From Bacteroidales bacterium UBA5326 (GTDB taxonomy: Bacteria; Bacteroidota; Bacteroidia; Bacteroidales; UBA932): DNA of 20,694 nt. The notes below the pieces were generated by a model. That model had not been told where the DNA came from. It did not search any database and worked only from the letters and a program-made list of their open reading frames with translations. A program made the position numbers and the translations under genes. Positions 7,115-15,455 of this stretch are shown here, in pieces (positions within the stretch are counted from its first letter, which is position 1; each line of letters begins with the position of its first letter). Location: contig DHQY01000006.1 in the NCBI GenBank assembly GCA_002408205.1, positions 75,756 through 96,449 of the forward strand. Reading direction: 5' to 3'.

Positions 7115-8347
7115 ATGAAAAAAACATTTAAGCTGGCACTTCCCTGGCAAATATTGATTGGTATCTGTCTGGGAATTTTGTTAGGGATCTTTGGACACGA
7201 ATATGTTAAGTATACAAAATGGTTGGGCGATCTTTTTCTAAGAGGCCTACAAATGATTGTCATTCCATTGGTATTCAGCGCACTGGTCATGGGCGTTTCG
7301 AGCATTGGCAAATCGGCCGACCTGGGACGCATTGCAGGTAAAATATTTGCCTACTACGTGGCTACCACGTTAATTGCCTGTGTATTGGGACTCCTTCTTG
7401 TTAACTTGTTTCAGCCCGGTCACGGAGTAGATCTGAGATTGCAGGATACCGTCACAGGTCTCGATCCCTCAAAGGTCTCTTTTATAGATCAGATAGTAGC
7501 CATTGTTCCCGACAATATCGTAAAGGCCATGGCTACGGGCAATATGCTGCCCGTGATTTTCTTTGCCATCCTTTTCGGGTTTTTCATAAATGTTTCTTCC
7601 GATAAAACGCGTGTACTCCTTACAGACGTTTTTAACGGTTTATACGAAGTGATGATAAAGATCACTTTTCTTGTTATACGGTTTGCCCCTGTTGGCTTGT
7701 TTGGCGTGGTGTCCGGAATGGTTGGCGCCCAGGCGGGCGACCCCAAAGCACTGGGTACCATGTTCGGCAGCCTGGGAATATATGCCGCTATTATTGCCGG
7801 AGGTTGCGTCATTCAGGGTCTGGGAATTCTACCGGCCATCTTTGTGGCTTTTACCCGTAAGAATCCCTTTAAACTGATGAAGCAACTGGGGACGGGTCTG
7901 ATGACCACTTTCTGTACGGCTTCCTCCGCTGCCTCGCTGCCTATTAATCTGCAGGATATACAGGAAAAAACAGGCGTGTCCAGGAAAATTGCCGGTTTCT
8001 GCCTGCCGTTGGGAAATACGGTAAACATGAACGGCACGGCGCTTTTTGAATGTGTAACCGCTTTATTCATTGCCCAGGCTTACGGTGTTGACCTTACGCT
8101 GGGGCAGCAAATAGTAGTGATCCTTACGAGCCTGCTGGCCGCTGTGGGTTCTGCGGGTATTCCTTTAGCCGGCCTGGTCATGCTGGCCGTTGTTCTAAAT
8201 GCAGTGGGATTGCCATTGGAAGGCATTGGGCTTGTACTGGTTGTACAGCAGCCTTTAGATATGATCCGGAGCGCAGTCAATGTCTGGGGAGACCTCACAG
8301 GTGCCGTTATAGTTGCTAAAAGCGAAGGTGAAACACTGAACTTATAG
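7115..8347 (+). CDS. Dicarboxylate/amino acid:cation symporter (DAACS/SDF family)
   Basis: 410-residue inner-membrane secondary transporter of the GltP/GltPh/EAAT fold. Hydrophobic helices start at residue 7. Re-entrant loop HP1 is CTASSAASLPINLQ (267-280), TM7 has NTVNMNGTALFE (301-312), HP2 is GSAGIPLAG (345-353) and TM8 has LDMIRSAVNVWGDLTG (381-396), including the substrate-binding D382 and R385 equivalents and cation ligands N389 and D393. The retained R385 favours acidic substrates such as glutamate, aspartate or C4-dicarboxylates. Two positions differ from GltPh: its D312 (NMDG) is N306 here and its D390 is Gln, which may affect sodium coupling. It is the first gene of a tightly packed operon; the next starts 3 nt after its stop. 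Confidence 0.92.
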   Translation: MKKTFKLALPWQILIGICLGILLGIFGHEYVKYTKWLGDLFLRGLQMIVIPLVFSALVMGVSSIGKSADLGRIAGKIFAYYVATTLIACVLGLLLVNLFQPGHGVDLRLQDTVTGLDPSKVSFIDQIVAIVPDNIVKAMATGNMLPVIFFAILFGFFINVSSDKTRVLLTDVFNGLYEVMIKITFLVIRFAPVGLFGVVSGMVGAQAGDPKALGTMFGSLGIYAAIIAGGCVIQGLGILPAIFVAFTRKNPFKLMKQLGTGLMTTFCTASSAASLPINLQDIQEKTGVSRKIAGFCLPLGNTVNMNGTALFECVTALFIAQAYGVDLTLGQQIVVILTSLLAAVGSAGIPLAGLVMLAVVLNAVGLPLEGIGLVLVVQQPLDMIRSAVNVWGDLTGAVIVAKSEGETLNL

Positions 8348-8350
8348 GAC

Positions 8351-9475
8351 ATGGATTGTCAGTTTATTTGCCCCTCGTGCGGGGCCCGATATGCTGCCGA
8401 TATTCCAGTATGGCGTTGTGAGTGCGGTAGTTATCTCGATCTTGAATACATGCCTGTGCTCGACAGAGCGCGTCTGAACGACCAAAAAACACTCTGGCGC
8501 TACGCCCAGGTTCTTCCCCTGGAAAATACCCGTGAGGTTGTATCCTATGGCGAGGGATACACCCCCCTGCTTCCTATGGAATACTGCGGGGTCCGCTTTC
8601 TCGGTAAAATGGATTTTCTTATGCCTTCGGGATCTTTCAAAGACCGCGGGGCAACCCTTATGATAAGCAAATGCAGGGAGTTGGGTCTCAAAGAGATCGT
8701 AGAGGATTCGTCGGGTAATTCCGCTTGTGCGGTTGCGGCTTATTGTGCCCGTGCGGGCATCAGGGCCAATATCTATATGCCCGCCGGCAATTCCGCCGGA
8801 AAAACCGTGCAGGTTAAAGCTTACGGGGCCACATTGCATCTGATTGAAGGGAACCGTATAGATTGTGCCAATGCGGCTATTGAAGGAGCTACCCGAAGTT
8901 ATTACGCCGCCCATGCCTGGAATCCTTATTTCCTTCATGGAACTAAAACGGTGATATACGAGATTGCCGAGCAGCTCGGCTGGGAAGTGCCCGATTATTT
9001 TTTTATGCCCGTTGGCAGCGGATCGCAGATCCTGGGTGTTTTTCTTGGACTTACGGAAATGAAAAGAGCCGGCATTATTGACCGGATGCCCAGATTAATG
9101 GCGGTTCAGAGCAATAAATGCGCTCCGTTGAAAGATTATGCGGAAGGTCGCGAAACGCCGGTATCGGCACATAATCCTTCCATTGCGGAAGGCATTGCCA
9201 TACACCGTCCGGTAAGACTTAAACAAATAGTGCATGCTGTCCGGGAGACCGGAGGCGATTTTGTAACGGTAGACGATGCACAGATACTCAATGCCATGAA
9301 AGAGGCGGCCCTGCAGGGTGTGTTTATTGAGCCCACATCTGCTGCAGCCGTTGCCTCGCTCGAACAATATAACGGAATCATTAATAAAAACGAAAAAGTT
9401 GTCGTATCTTTAACCGGCAACGGATTGAAAGCATGGAATCACTTTCATTTATACAATGGGCACTTGAGCACCTGA
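8351..9475 (+). CDS. thrC: Threonine synthase-family PLP enzyme
   Basis: 374 residues, fold-type II pyridoxal-phosphate enzyme. Threonine synthase converts O-phosphohomoserine to threonine and phosphate. An N-terminal zinc-ribbon-like CPSC (C7, C10) and CECG (C23, C25) precede the catalytic domain, as in many ThrC-like proteins. PSGSFKDRGA carries the PLP lysine K97; DSSGNSACAVAAY, PVGSGSQILG, AEGIAIHRPVR and EPTSAAAVA are the usual cofactor and substrate loops; SLTGNGLKA is the C-terminal signature. No thrA or thrB is adjacent, so this may be a second copy or a related lyase/dehydratase rather than the biosynthetic enzyme. It lies 3 nt after the symporter and its end overlaps dedA by 43 nt, so it is probably co-translated with membrane proteins. 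Confidence 0.85.
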   Translation: MDCQFICPSCGARYAADIPVWRCECGSYLDLEYMPVLDRARLNDQKTLWRYAQVLPLENTREVVSYGEGYTPLLPMEYCGVRFLGKMDFLMPSGSFKDRGATLMISKCRELGLKEIVEDSSGNSACAVAAYCARAGIRANIYMPAGNSAGKTVQVKAYGATLHLIEGNRIDCANAAIEGATRSYYAAHAWNPYFLHGTKTVIYEIAEQLGWEVPDYFFMPVGSGSQILGVFLGLTEMKRAGIIDRMPRLMAVQSNKCAPLKDYAEGRETPVSAHNPSIAEGIAIHRPVRLKQIVHAVRETGGDFVTVDDAQILNAMKEAALQGVFIEPTSAAAVASLEQYNGIINKNEKVVVSLTGNGLKAWNHFHLYNGHLST

Positions 9476-10056
9476 ATTACTGGACTGTTGCGCTCCTGAT
9501 GACCATAGAGAGCTCATTCATTCCTTTTCCATCGGAAATTGTAATCCCCCCGGCGGCCTATCTGGCCGCGGCAGGGGACCTGAACGTATTTTTGGTAGTT
9601 CTTTCCGCTACCGCGGGAGCCATCTGCGGGGCCCTGATTAACTACGGTCTGGCCATATGGATTGGCCGTGCGCTGGTGTATAAATTCGTGAATTCAAGGT
9701 TAGGGCATGCGTTACTGCTCAGTGAAGAAAAAATAGTGAGGGCCGAGGGATATTTTGTAAAATACGGGGCCCTGTCCACTTTAATAGGCCGGCTGGTACC
9801 CGCCGTGCGTCAGCTCATCTCCATCCCCGCCGGTCTGGCCAGGATGCCTCTGGGTTCTTTTGTACTCTTTACAGCCATTGGAGCAACAGCCTGGAACTCA
9901 ATCCTTGCGGCGTTGGGATATTACCTTCACAGCGTGGTGGATAAAGATCACCTCATGGAACAGGTATCTTTGTATACCACTCAGATTTCATGGATCTGCA
10001 TTGCTATAGGAGTGCTTGCACTGCTGTACATTATATATAAAATGATATGGAAATAA
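9433..10056 (+). CDS. DedA/SNARE-associated family membrane protein
   Basis: 207 residues, inner membrane. DedA hallmarks: ESSFIPFPSEIVIPPAAYLA near the N-terminus (FPSE at 32-35) and GRLVPAVRQLISIPAGLARM (119-138) with the conserved R120 and R126. Hydrophobic helices follow at about 142-163 and 185-207. The family includes undecaprenyl-phosphate and phospholipid flippases and affects proton-motive force and drug resistance; which lipid this copy moves is not readable. The ATG at 9433 overlaps the preceding gene by 43 nt. The next in-frame Met (residue 23) would remove the start of the first helix, so the long overlap is accepted. Confidence 0.9.
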   Translation: MESLSFIQWALEHLNYWTVALLMTIESSFIPFPSEIVIPPAAYLAAAGDLNVFLVVLSATAGAICGALINYGLAIWIGRALVYKFVNSRLGHALLLSEEKIVRAEGYFVKYGALSTLIGRLVPAVRQLISIPAGLARMPLGSFVLFTAIGATAWNSILAALGYYLHSVVDKDHLMEQVSLYTTQISWICIAIGVLALLYIIYKMIWK

Positions 10057-11276
10057 TAATTATTCTGCTGCTTATACTTCTCAACGGCCTTCTGTCCATG
10101 ACTGAGATGGCCTTTGTATCTTCCCGTAAGTATAAAAACGAAGCGGATGACCGTTTTCTTTCCACTATCCAGATAGGCATAACGCTCATATCCATACTTA
10201 CCGGTCTTTTTTCGGGTAATGCCCTGTCGGAAGATTTAGCGCTTGTGCTGGCCAAATGGAAGCCGCTGGCTCCTTATTCGGGCGGAATGGCCACTGTGCT
10301 AATTGTGGCGGTGGTTACTTATCTTACCTTAGTGCTGGGAGAATTGGTCCCCAAAAGGCTGGGGATGGTTATGCCGGACAAAGTGGCCAGGGCCATGTCC
10401 GGCTTTATGCGTTTTCTGAGAACCATTACGTACCCCATTGTGTGGTTGCTTTCTAAAAGCACTACGGGGGTAATGCACATCCTGGGGCTGGGAAATCTGG
10501 CCGAGGCAAAAGTCACCGAAGAAGAGATCAAGGCACTCATTGAGGAAGGCCGCGAAGACGGCGAGATCAAGGAGGTTGAACAGGAAATGGTAGAACGCGT
10601 ATTCAACCTGGGTGACCGGACCGTAGACTCGGTAATGACCCACCGTAGCGAGCTGATATGGATAGACATTAACGATCCTATGGAAGCGATCATTGTTACC
10701 ATACAGGAAAACCTCCACGGCGTTTATCCCGTGGCCGACGCACAATTGGACCAGCTGCTTGGTGTAGTATCCATGAAAGACCTTTTTGGTAAAATAGATA
10801 AACCCGGTTTTGACCTGCGTTCGGTTATACAAAAACCGCTTTTCCTGCCCGAAAATCTGAGCGTCTATTCGGCTGTGGAACAGATCCGCCGTACTTACAG
10901 CAAATATGCACTCGTAACCGATGAGTTCGGAAGCATAGAAGGAATGGTTACACACTCAGATATTATGGAAGCCCTAATTGGAGAACTTCCGGAAAATCTG
11001 GAAGACCACGATATTATTCCGCGTGAGGACGGTTCGTTCCTTATTGACGGACAGTGTGACTTTTATGATTTTCTGCAATATTTTGATATGGAGGAACTGG
11101 CCGCGGTATACGACTACAATACCCTGAGCGGCCTTATCCTGGACGAGTTGGAACACGTGCCCGTTACCGGGGAAAAGCTTGAATGGCAGGGATTTTCCAT
11201 GGAAATTGTTGACATGGACATGGCCAGAATAGACAAAGTCCTTGTCTATCAGGTTAAAAATGTTTCCCAAAATTAA
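10047..11276 (+). CDS. CNNM/HlyC-CorC family CBS-domain membrane protein
   Basis: 409 residues. Order: CNNM/DUF21 transmembrane domain (1-150, with NGLLSMTEMAFVSSRK and VLGELVPKRLG), CBS pair (about 190-250 with VDSVMTHRSEL, and 260-315 with YALVTDEFGSIEGMVTHSDI) and a CorC/HlyC C-terminal domain (about 325-405). Relatives export or regulate Mg2+/Co2+ or other divalent ions. The cytosolic stretch after TM1, usually about 20 residues longer before the FLSTIQIGITL helix, is shortened here to SSRKYKNEADDRFLSTIQIG (25-44). The start overlaps dedA by 10 nt, so it is the last gene of the operon. Its 3' end overlaps the convergent patatin gene by 23 bp. Confidence 0.9.
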   Translation: MEIIIILLLILLNGLLSMTEMAFVSSRKYKNEADDRFLSTIQIGITLISILTGLFSGNALSEDLALVLAKWKPLAPYSGGMATVLIVAVVTYLTLVLGELVPKRLGMVMPDKVARAMSGFMRFLRTITYPIVWLLSKSTTGVMHILGLGNLAEAKVTEEEIKALIEEGREDGEIKEVEQEMVERVFNLGDRTVDSVMTHRSELIWIDINDPMEAIIVTIQENLHGVYPVADAQLDQLLGVVSMKDLFGKIDKPGFDLRSVIQKPLFLPENLSVYSAVEQIRRTYSKYALVTDEFGSIEGMVTHSDIMEALIGELPENLEDHDIIPREDGSFLIDGQCDFYDFLQYFDMEELAAVYDYNTLSGLILDELEHVPVTGEKLEWQGFSMEIVDMDMARIDKVLVYQVKNVSQN

Positions 11277-13542
11277 TATAAAACCCGTATTTTGAGCCCG
11301 GGTGCAGGCCGTATTCAAGCATAACATCTATCGGTCCCAGCGGACTGTCAAATGAATAGCCCAGCGCGCCCCCCAGCTTATTCATGCCTTTGTTCCAGTC
11401 AATGAGTTCCAGAACCGTATGGCTTATTCTGGCAACGTTGGCTACAGCCCATATGTAGTGGTATTTGCCCAGTCTGTACCGGGCCGTGAATGCAGTGGAA
11501 AGGTATTTATTGTCTACTACTTCAGTAGGCTTAGACCCGTAGAACGGCATCTGAAAATCCATATAGTGTGATGTTATATTCCCGCCCGCATAATTCTGAT
11601 AAACAAAAGCAAATTCATCTCCAAAAATAAATCGTCCGTAAAAGGCCGGTACTAAAGTAAGCCGTTCAGTTGCCGGTATGGCTGTCGATACGGTGGTTGT
11701 GTAAGAAGAAAATGGTTTTCCGCCTTTATAATGTGAAAAATCGTCCGTGAACAGCGCGAACTCCGCATGAAACTGGGTCCCGCTGTGCGGATAATACGCG
11801 TTGTCGTAACTGTCATAATTCACTCCGGAACGGAAGCTTATAATATTTTCCGACATCTTTTTGCGTGTAACTCTTTCTGTAGCCATTATATACCTTTGTG
11901 AGAAGAAATAGTCGAGACGGGCACCCAGATAAAAATTAAAATTCCTGTAATAAAAGTTGGCTATGTCAAGATTTACTGTGTTCAGGTGAAAGCGAATATT
12001 TCTCATGGTAGTATCGGCTCCGGTATACATATTCATGTTCCCAAAACGGTAGCGGTACGAAAGCCCAAAGCGTCCCAGCCATGCATCCTGATAGAACACT
12101 CCCACGTTCACATACGGATTGGTGGAAAGCCTTCCGGTAACCTCCAGCATGCCGCCCCGGAGGTTTCCGGGGGCCAGAACGCCGTTCAGGTAGCCCGATG
12201 CTATGTCCCTGGTATCGAAACGCACACCCAGGCTTATGGCGCTGAGTACCCGTTCGCTGCAGGTAAACATGATGTCGTTCCATCCCTTGTACTCAGACAG
12301 AGAATAGGATACGGATGCAAAACTTCCAGTACCTTTCAGACGTTCCAATGCCGCCTGGATCTCCTTAACGCCCACAACAGTGTATTCCTTAAAACGGAGC
12401 ATCCGGCGCAGGTTCTTTTCATTGAGCGAAGTAAGCCCCTGGAAATAGATTTCTCCAATCTTTATACTGTCCGGTATGGGCATATTGGTTCCCGGTTTTC
12501 TGTTGGGAGGCAGCTTACACTCCTGTTCAGAGGAAATACCAATCCTTTCCTTGAAGGCCATTATGGCATCCCAGTTCTCCCGTGCAATCCGTTCTCCCCG
12601 GACAAGCAGAGAATCGACGGCTGTGTTTGTGAAACTAGCTGTATTATAAGGACTTGTGTCCGGATGTATATACAGGTCGGTCATTTCTTTATTTCGCATA
12701 CGAGTCTCTTTACCAAAACTCTCCATCAGGTGGTTGACAATATAGGGAAGACTGTTGCGGTCTGCTTCTTTTAGTTCTTCCTGCAGCACTTTATTCTCTT
12801 TATCGGTCAGCAGACTCAGATCAACGCCAATGACCAGGTCTGCTCCCATGCTCTTAACTACATCTACGGGAAAATTGTTGATAACCCCGCCATCCACAAG
12901 AATTCTGCCTTCTCTTTCAACCGTGGTAAACGCGCCCGGAATGGACATACTGGCACGGATAGCCTGCGGGAGGCTACCTTCGCGCATAACCACCTCGGTA
13001 CCCGAAAGCAGATCATATGCCACGCAGGCAAAAGGAATGGGAAGGCTGTCGAAGGTTTTCATTGTGTGATACCCAATGGTGAACTCGGTGAGCATGTCCA
13101 TGACCGCACTGCCCGAAAGAATTCCCGTTGAGATATAAAACCGGTCCTTATCGAACGGGACCGTTATGAGCGTTCTGTCAGATACCTCTTTTTCTGTGAA
13201 AAATTTATTATCGCGGGAAATTTTATTTCCCAGCAGGGCGAGCCAGTCCTGTGAACGCATGAGACTATCCATGGCTTTTGGGCTGAAACCCAGGGAATAA
13301 AGGCCACCCACTATGGCTCCCATACTGGTCCCGGCAATGTAATCAATAGGAATACCCGCCTCTTCAAGCACTTTTATAACGCCAATATGAGCCACGCCCT
13401 TGGCTCCCCCTCCGCTCAGAACAAGTCCCACCGTTTTTCTCCGGGGAGTGATCCCGTTTGACTTGTCGTTCAGAGATATTGGCCCGGCCAAACTATGCAG
13501 GCAGGTCAGGAGGAGTACTCCTAAAACAATCATTTTTCTCAT
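11254..13542 (-). CDS. Patatin-like phospholipase with POTRA and outer-membrane beta-barrel (PlpD-like)
   Basis: 762 residues. A signal peptide (about 1-20) is followed by a patatin domain (about 36-330): oxyanion loop SGGGAKG (43-49), nucleophile motif GTSMG with S73, and DGG with catalytic D217. One POTRA-like domain lies at about 386-445 (IKIGEIYFQGLTSLNEKNLRRML), then a BamA/Omp85-type 16-strand-like barrel to the end, finishing in F. This is the architecture of type Vd autotransporters such as Pseudomonas PlpD, where the barrel exports or displays the lipase; Bacteroidetes often have such fusions annotated RssA. Substrate unknown; phospholipid hydrolysis (A1/A2 type) is the family activity. 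The catalytic dyad and loop are intact. A second Met is at residue 4. Convergent overlap with the CBS-protein gene leaves no room for a terminator. Confidence 0.92.
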   Translation of the reverse strand: MRKMIVLGVLLLTCLHSLAGPISLNDKSNGITPRRKTVGLVLSGGGAKGVAHIGVIKVLEEAGIPIDYIAGTSMGAIVGGLYSLGFSPKAMDSLMRSQDWLALLGNKISRDNKFFTEKEVSDRTLITVPFDKDRFYISTGILSGSAVMDMLTEFTIGYHTMKTFDSLPIPFACVAYDLLSGTEVVMREGSLPQAIRASMSIPGAFTTVEREGRILVDGGVINNFPVDVVKSMGADLVIGVDLSLLTDKENKVLQEELKEADRNSLPYIVNHLMESFGKETRMRNKEMTDLYIHPDTSPYNTASFTNTAVDSLLVRGERIARENWDAIMAFKERIGISSEQECKLPPNRKPGTNMPIPDSIKIGEIYFQGLTSLNEKNLRRMLRFKEYTVVGVKEIQAALERLKGTGSFASVSYSLSEYKGWNDIMFTCSERVLSAISLGVRFDTRDIASGYLNGVLAPGNLRGGMLEVTGRLSTNPYVNVGVFYQDAWLGRFGLSYRYRFGNMNMYTGADTTMRNIRFHLNTVNLDIANFYYRNFNFYLGARLDYFFSQRYIMATERVTRKKMSENIISFRSGVNYDSYDNAYYPHSGTQFHAEFALFTDDFSHYKGGKPFSSYTTTVSTAIPATERLTLVPAFYGRFIFGDEFAFVYQNYAGGNITSHYMDFQMPFYGSKPTEVVDNKYLSTAFTARYRLGKYHYIWAVANVARISHTVLELIDWNKGMNKLGGALGYSFDSPLGPIDVMLEYGLHPGSKYGFYINFGKHF

Positions 13543-13558
13543 TTTGGGGTATTTTTTA

Positions 13559-13566
13559 CAAAAATA
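13559..13566 (-). promoter_or_regulatory. Candidate -7 element for the patatin gene
   Basis: Read on the minus strand this is TATTTTTG, a perfect TAnnTTTG, ending 16 nt before the start codon at 13542. The upstream side is very AT-rich but no TTTG -33 is seen at the right spacing. Confidence 0.4.
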
Positions 13567-13586
13567 TTACATTTTAGAAATATTGT

Positions 13587-13594
13587 TAAATTTG
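13587..13594 (+). promoter_or_regulatory. Candidate -7 element for the ketosynthase-like operon
   Basis: TAAATTTG fits TAnnTTTG and ends 10 nt before the ATG at 13605. No matching -33 is visible. Together with the minus-strand element at 13559-13566 it makes the 62-bp gap a compact divergent promoter region. Confidence 0.4.
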
Positions 13595-13604
13595 TCGGCA
13601 TATT

Positions 13605-14798
13605 ATGATGTATAAAATTGGTGACGGGATTATTTCACCTCTGGGGTCAACCACTCTGGAGAATTACGATGCCGTCAGATCCGGAGCTACGGGTCTAAAA
13701 TCTTTTCCGGCCGGGTTCAGGGGAGTACCGTTCCCTTATGTGGCCTCGCTTATTAACCCGCGTTTGCTGGAAGAATATGCTGCTCCTTATTGCGGAGCCC
13801 GTACCCATAACATTTCCCGGTATCGTCAGGCCGTTTCGGCCGTATTGGAATCGGCCGTAACAAACTCTTTGTCTGAATACCATAAGACGCGCCTTTTTAG
13901 CAGTAAAAAGGTCGCTTTTATATTTTGTACCACCAAAGGGAATGTAGATTCTTACGACAACCTTACGTCAGATTTCAGCGACACCCGGTTATATCCCTGG
14001 CATCTGGCTCAAAAGATGATGGATGAGCTTATGCTACAGGGGAAACCCATTGTACTCACCAATTCTTTCGTTGGAGGCGTTCAGGCCCAATTGCTGGCAG
14101 ATCGGGTGCTCAATGCATCGGATTTGTACGATTACGCAGTGGTTATTGCAGCGGAGTTATGCAGTTTTTTTACTATTTCCGGACTAAATGCAGAAGGCTT
14201 TCTTTCCGATAATAATGTCAGACCTTACGATGCGGCCCGCGACAGGGGAAACGTGGGAGAATTGGCTGCCTGTATGATATTTGCCGGCGAAAAAACTTAT
14301 AAACAGGATAAAAAAGAAGTCAGTTTTCCAACGAATATTGCTTACAGGGCAGGCAGTATGACTTGTGACGCATACGATTACCTTATCCCTTCTCCCACCG
14401 GTGAAGGGTTACAGCGTGCCATAAAGAAAGCCATGAAGAGTGTATCGGTCACGGATCTTGCCTTTATTAACGCACAGGGAACGCCTGTGCCGGGATTCGA
14501 TAACATGGATTCCGTTGCCATTCAGCAATCGGGACTTTCCAGAGTGCCGGTTAATTGTTTTGAAGCGAATTTTGGTCATTGCTTTAACGCTTCGGGACTG
14601 GCAGATACCATTTTATCGTGCAGAGCGCTGGAATTTGGAGAAGTCCTTCCGACGCTTGGATTTTCGAAGCCCGGCTTTACCGGTAAAATGAAGATGGCCA
14701 CTGTCCTCGGCACATCCAAAAAGAACAGTTTTCTTAAGATCGCGACAGGAGTTGGCGGCTTGAACGGAGCCGTTGTATATTCCAGAACAAAGAACTAG
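13605..14798 (+). CDS. Ketosynthase (FabF-type) homologue with lost active site
   Basis: 397 residues with the FabF/KAS-II fold order: N-terminal DGIISPLGS (7-15), then RPYDAARDRGNVGELAACMIF (206-226) and NFGHCFNASGLADTI (322-336). Relatives condense acyl-ACP with malonyl-ACP. Here the nucleophile region reads LTNSFVGGVQA, so the active Cys (N-A-C-x-S-G in relatives) is F155. The first His motif (A-H-G-T) reads NAQGTP, giving Q291, and the usual Lys before the second His is E320. Only H325 remains. It should not condense by the normal mechanism and is best read as a pseudoenzyme, perhaps a structural or chain-length-factor-like partner. The reading frame is otherwise intact. MM at the start: 13608 is an equally good start. 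The next gene begins 3 nt after its stop. Confidence 0.85.
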   Translation: MMYKIGDGIISPLGSTTLENYDAVRSGATGLKSFPAGFRGVPFPYVASLINPRLLEEYAAPYCGARTHNISRYRQAVSAVLESAVTNSLSEYHKTRLFSSKKVAFIFCTTKGNVDSYDNLTSDFSDTRLYPWHLAQKMMDELMLQGKPIVLTNSFVGGVQAQLLADRVLNASDLYDYAVVIAAELCSFFTISGLNAEGFLSDNNVRPYDAARDRGNVGELAACMIFAGEKTYKQDKKEVSFPTNIAYRAGSMTCDAYDYLIPSPTGEGLQRAIKKAMKSVSVTDLAFINAQGTPVPGFDNMDSVAIQQSGLSRVPVNCFEANFGHCFNASGLADTILSCRALEFGEVLPTLGFSKPGFTGKMKMATVLGTSKKNSFLKIATGVGGLNGAVVYSRTKN

Positions 14799-14801
14799 AC
14801 T

Positions 14802-15446
14802 ATGAGAGTTATCTCTTTTTGTAAAATATCAGGTCATTCCATTGTTTTAGACGGAGAACGGCAGCCAGACCTGGAAGGTCATCTTCAGGGGCAAATGCTG
14901 AGCGAGAAATTTGACAATCTTTTTAAGGTTATGCACGGCGATTATCCCCGGTTTTACCGTTTGGACGATTACAGTAAGCTGGGAATTATTGCTGCCGAAC
15001 TTATTTTGAGAAAAGCCGGACTCGATACGGTGACCCCAAAGCCAGATATGGGAATAATTCTGCATACCAGATCCGGTACGTTGTATGCAGACAGTATGTA
15101 TGCCCAGACCATTCAGGATATCCTCGATTTTAATCCGGATCCGGAGCTTTTTGCCCGAATTCATTCCAACGCTGTTTGTTCGGATATTGCTCTTCGGAAC
15201 AATATTACCGGCGAATCGGCTGTCTTTCTTTCGGACGGATTCAATTACGAAATGTTTTACCGTATGGGAGCCGACGTATTTGCCACCGATCCCGATGTAA
15301 AACAATTGCTTATGGGATATCTTGAATGTTACGGCAGCTATGCCTCGGCCTTTTTCTGTCTTGTTGAAAAGGCTATGGACGACCGGCCCGAGGATTATGA
15401 ACTCAGGCAGGAACGATTCTTTATAGAACTGCTTAGAATTTATTAG
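14802..15446 (+). CDS. Short ketosynthase-like protein of the Bacteroidetes KS/acyltransferase locus
   Basis: 214 residues. It resembles only the N-terminal half of a ketosynthase: FYRLDDYSKLGIIAAELILRKAGL (about 50-73) matches the helix before the KS core, GIILHTRSGTLYADSMYAQT (about 84-103) the following strand and loop, and NAVCSDIALRNNITGESAVF the region in short Bacteroidetes proteins often annotated 3-oxoacyl-ACP synthase. There is no C-terminal catalytic half with the two histidines, so condensation alone is not expected. It may pair with the preceding homologue. Known relatives sit beside a ketosynthase and an acyl carrier protein; here there is no carrier protein. ATG at 14802 is 3 nt after the previous stop and the next gene starts 9 nt downstream, so the three genes form one transcript. 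Confidence 0.65.
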   Translation: MRVISFCKISGHSIVLDGERQPDLEGHLQGQMLSEKFDNLFKVMHGDYPRFYRLDDYSKLGIIAAELILRKAGLDTVTPKPDMGIILHTRSGTLYADSMYAQTIQDILDFNPDPELFARIHSNAVCSDIALRNNITGESAVFLSDGFNYEMFYRMGADVFATDPDVKQLLMGYLECYGSYASAFFCLVEKAMDDRPEDYELRQERFFIELLRIY

Positions 15447-15455
15447 AGAAGCACC

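Noticed and set aside
11986..12774. Long plus-strand open frame opposite the patatin gene
   Set aside because: No domain, no promoter; the minus-strand protein here has clear POTRA and barrel features.
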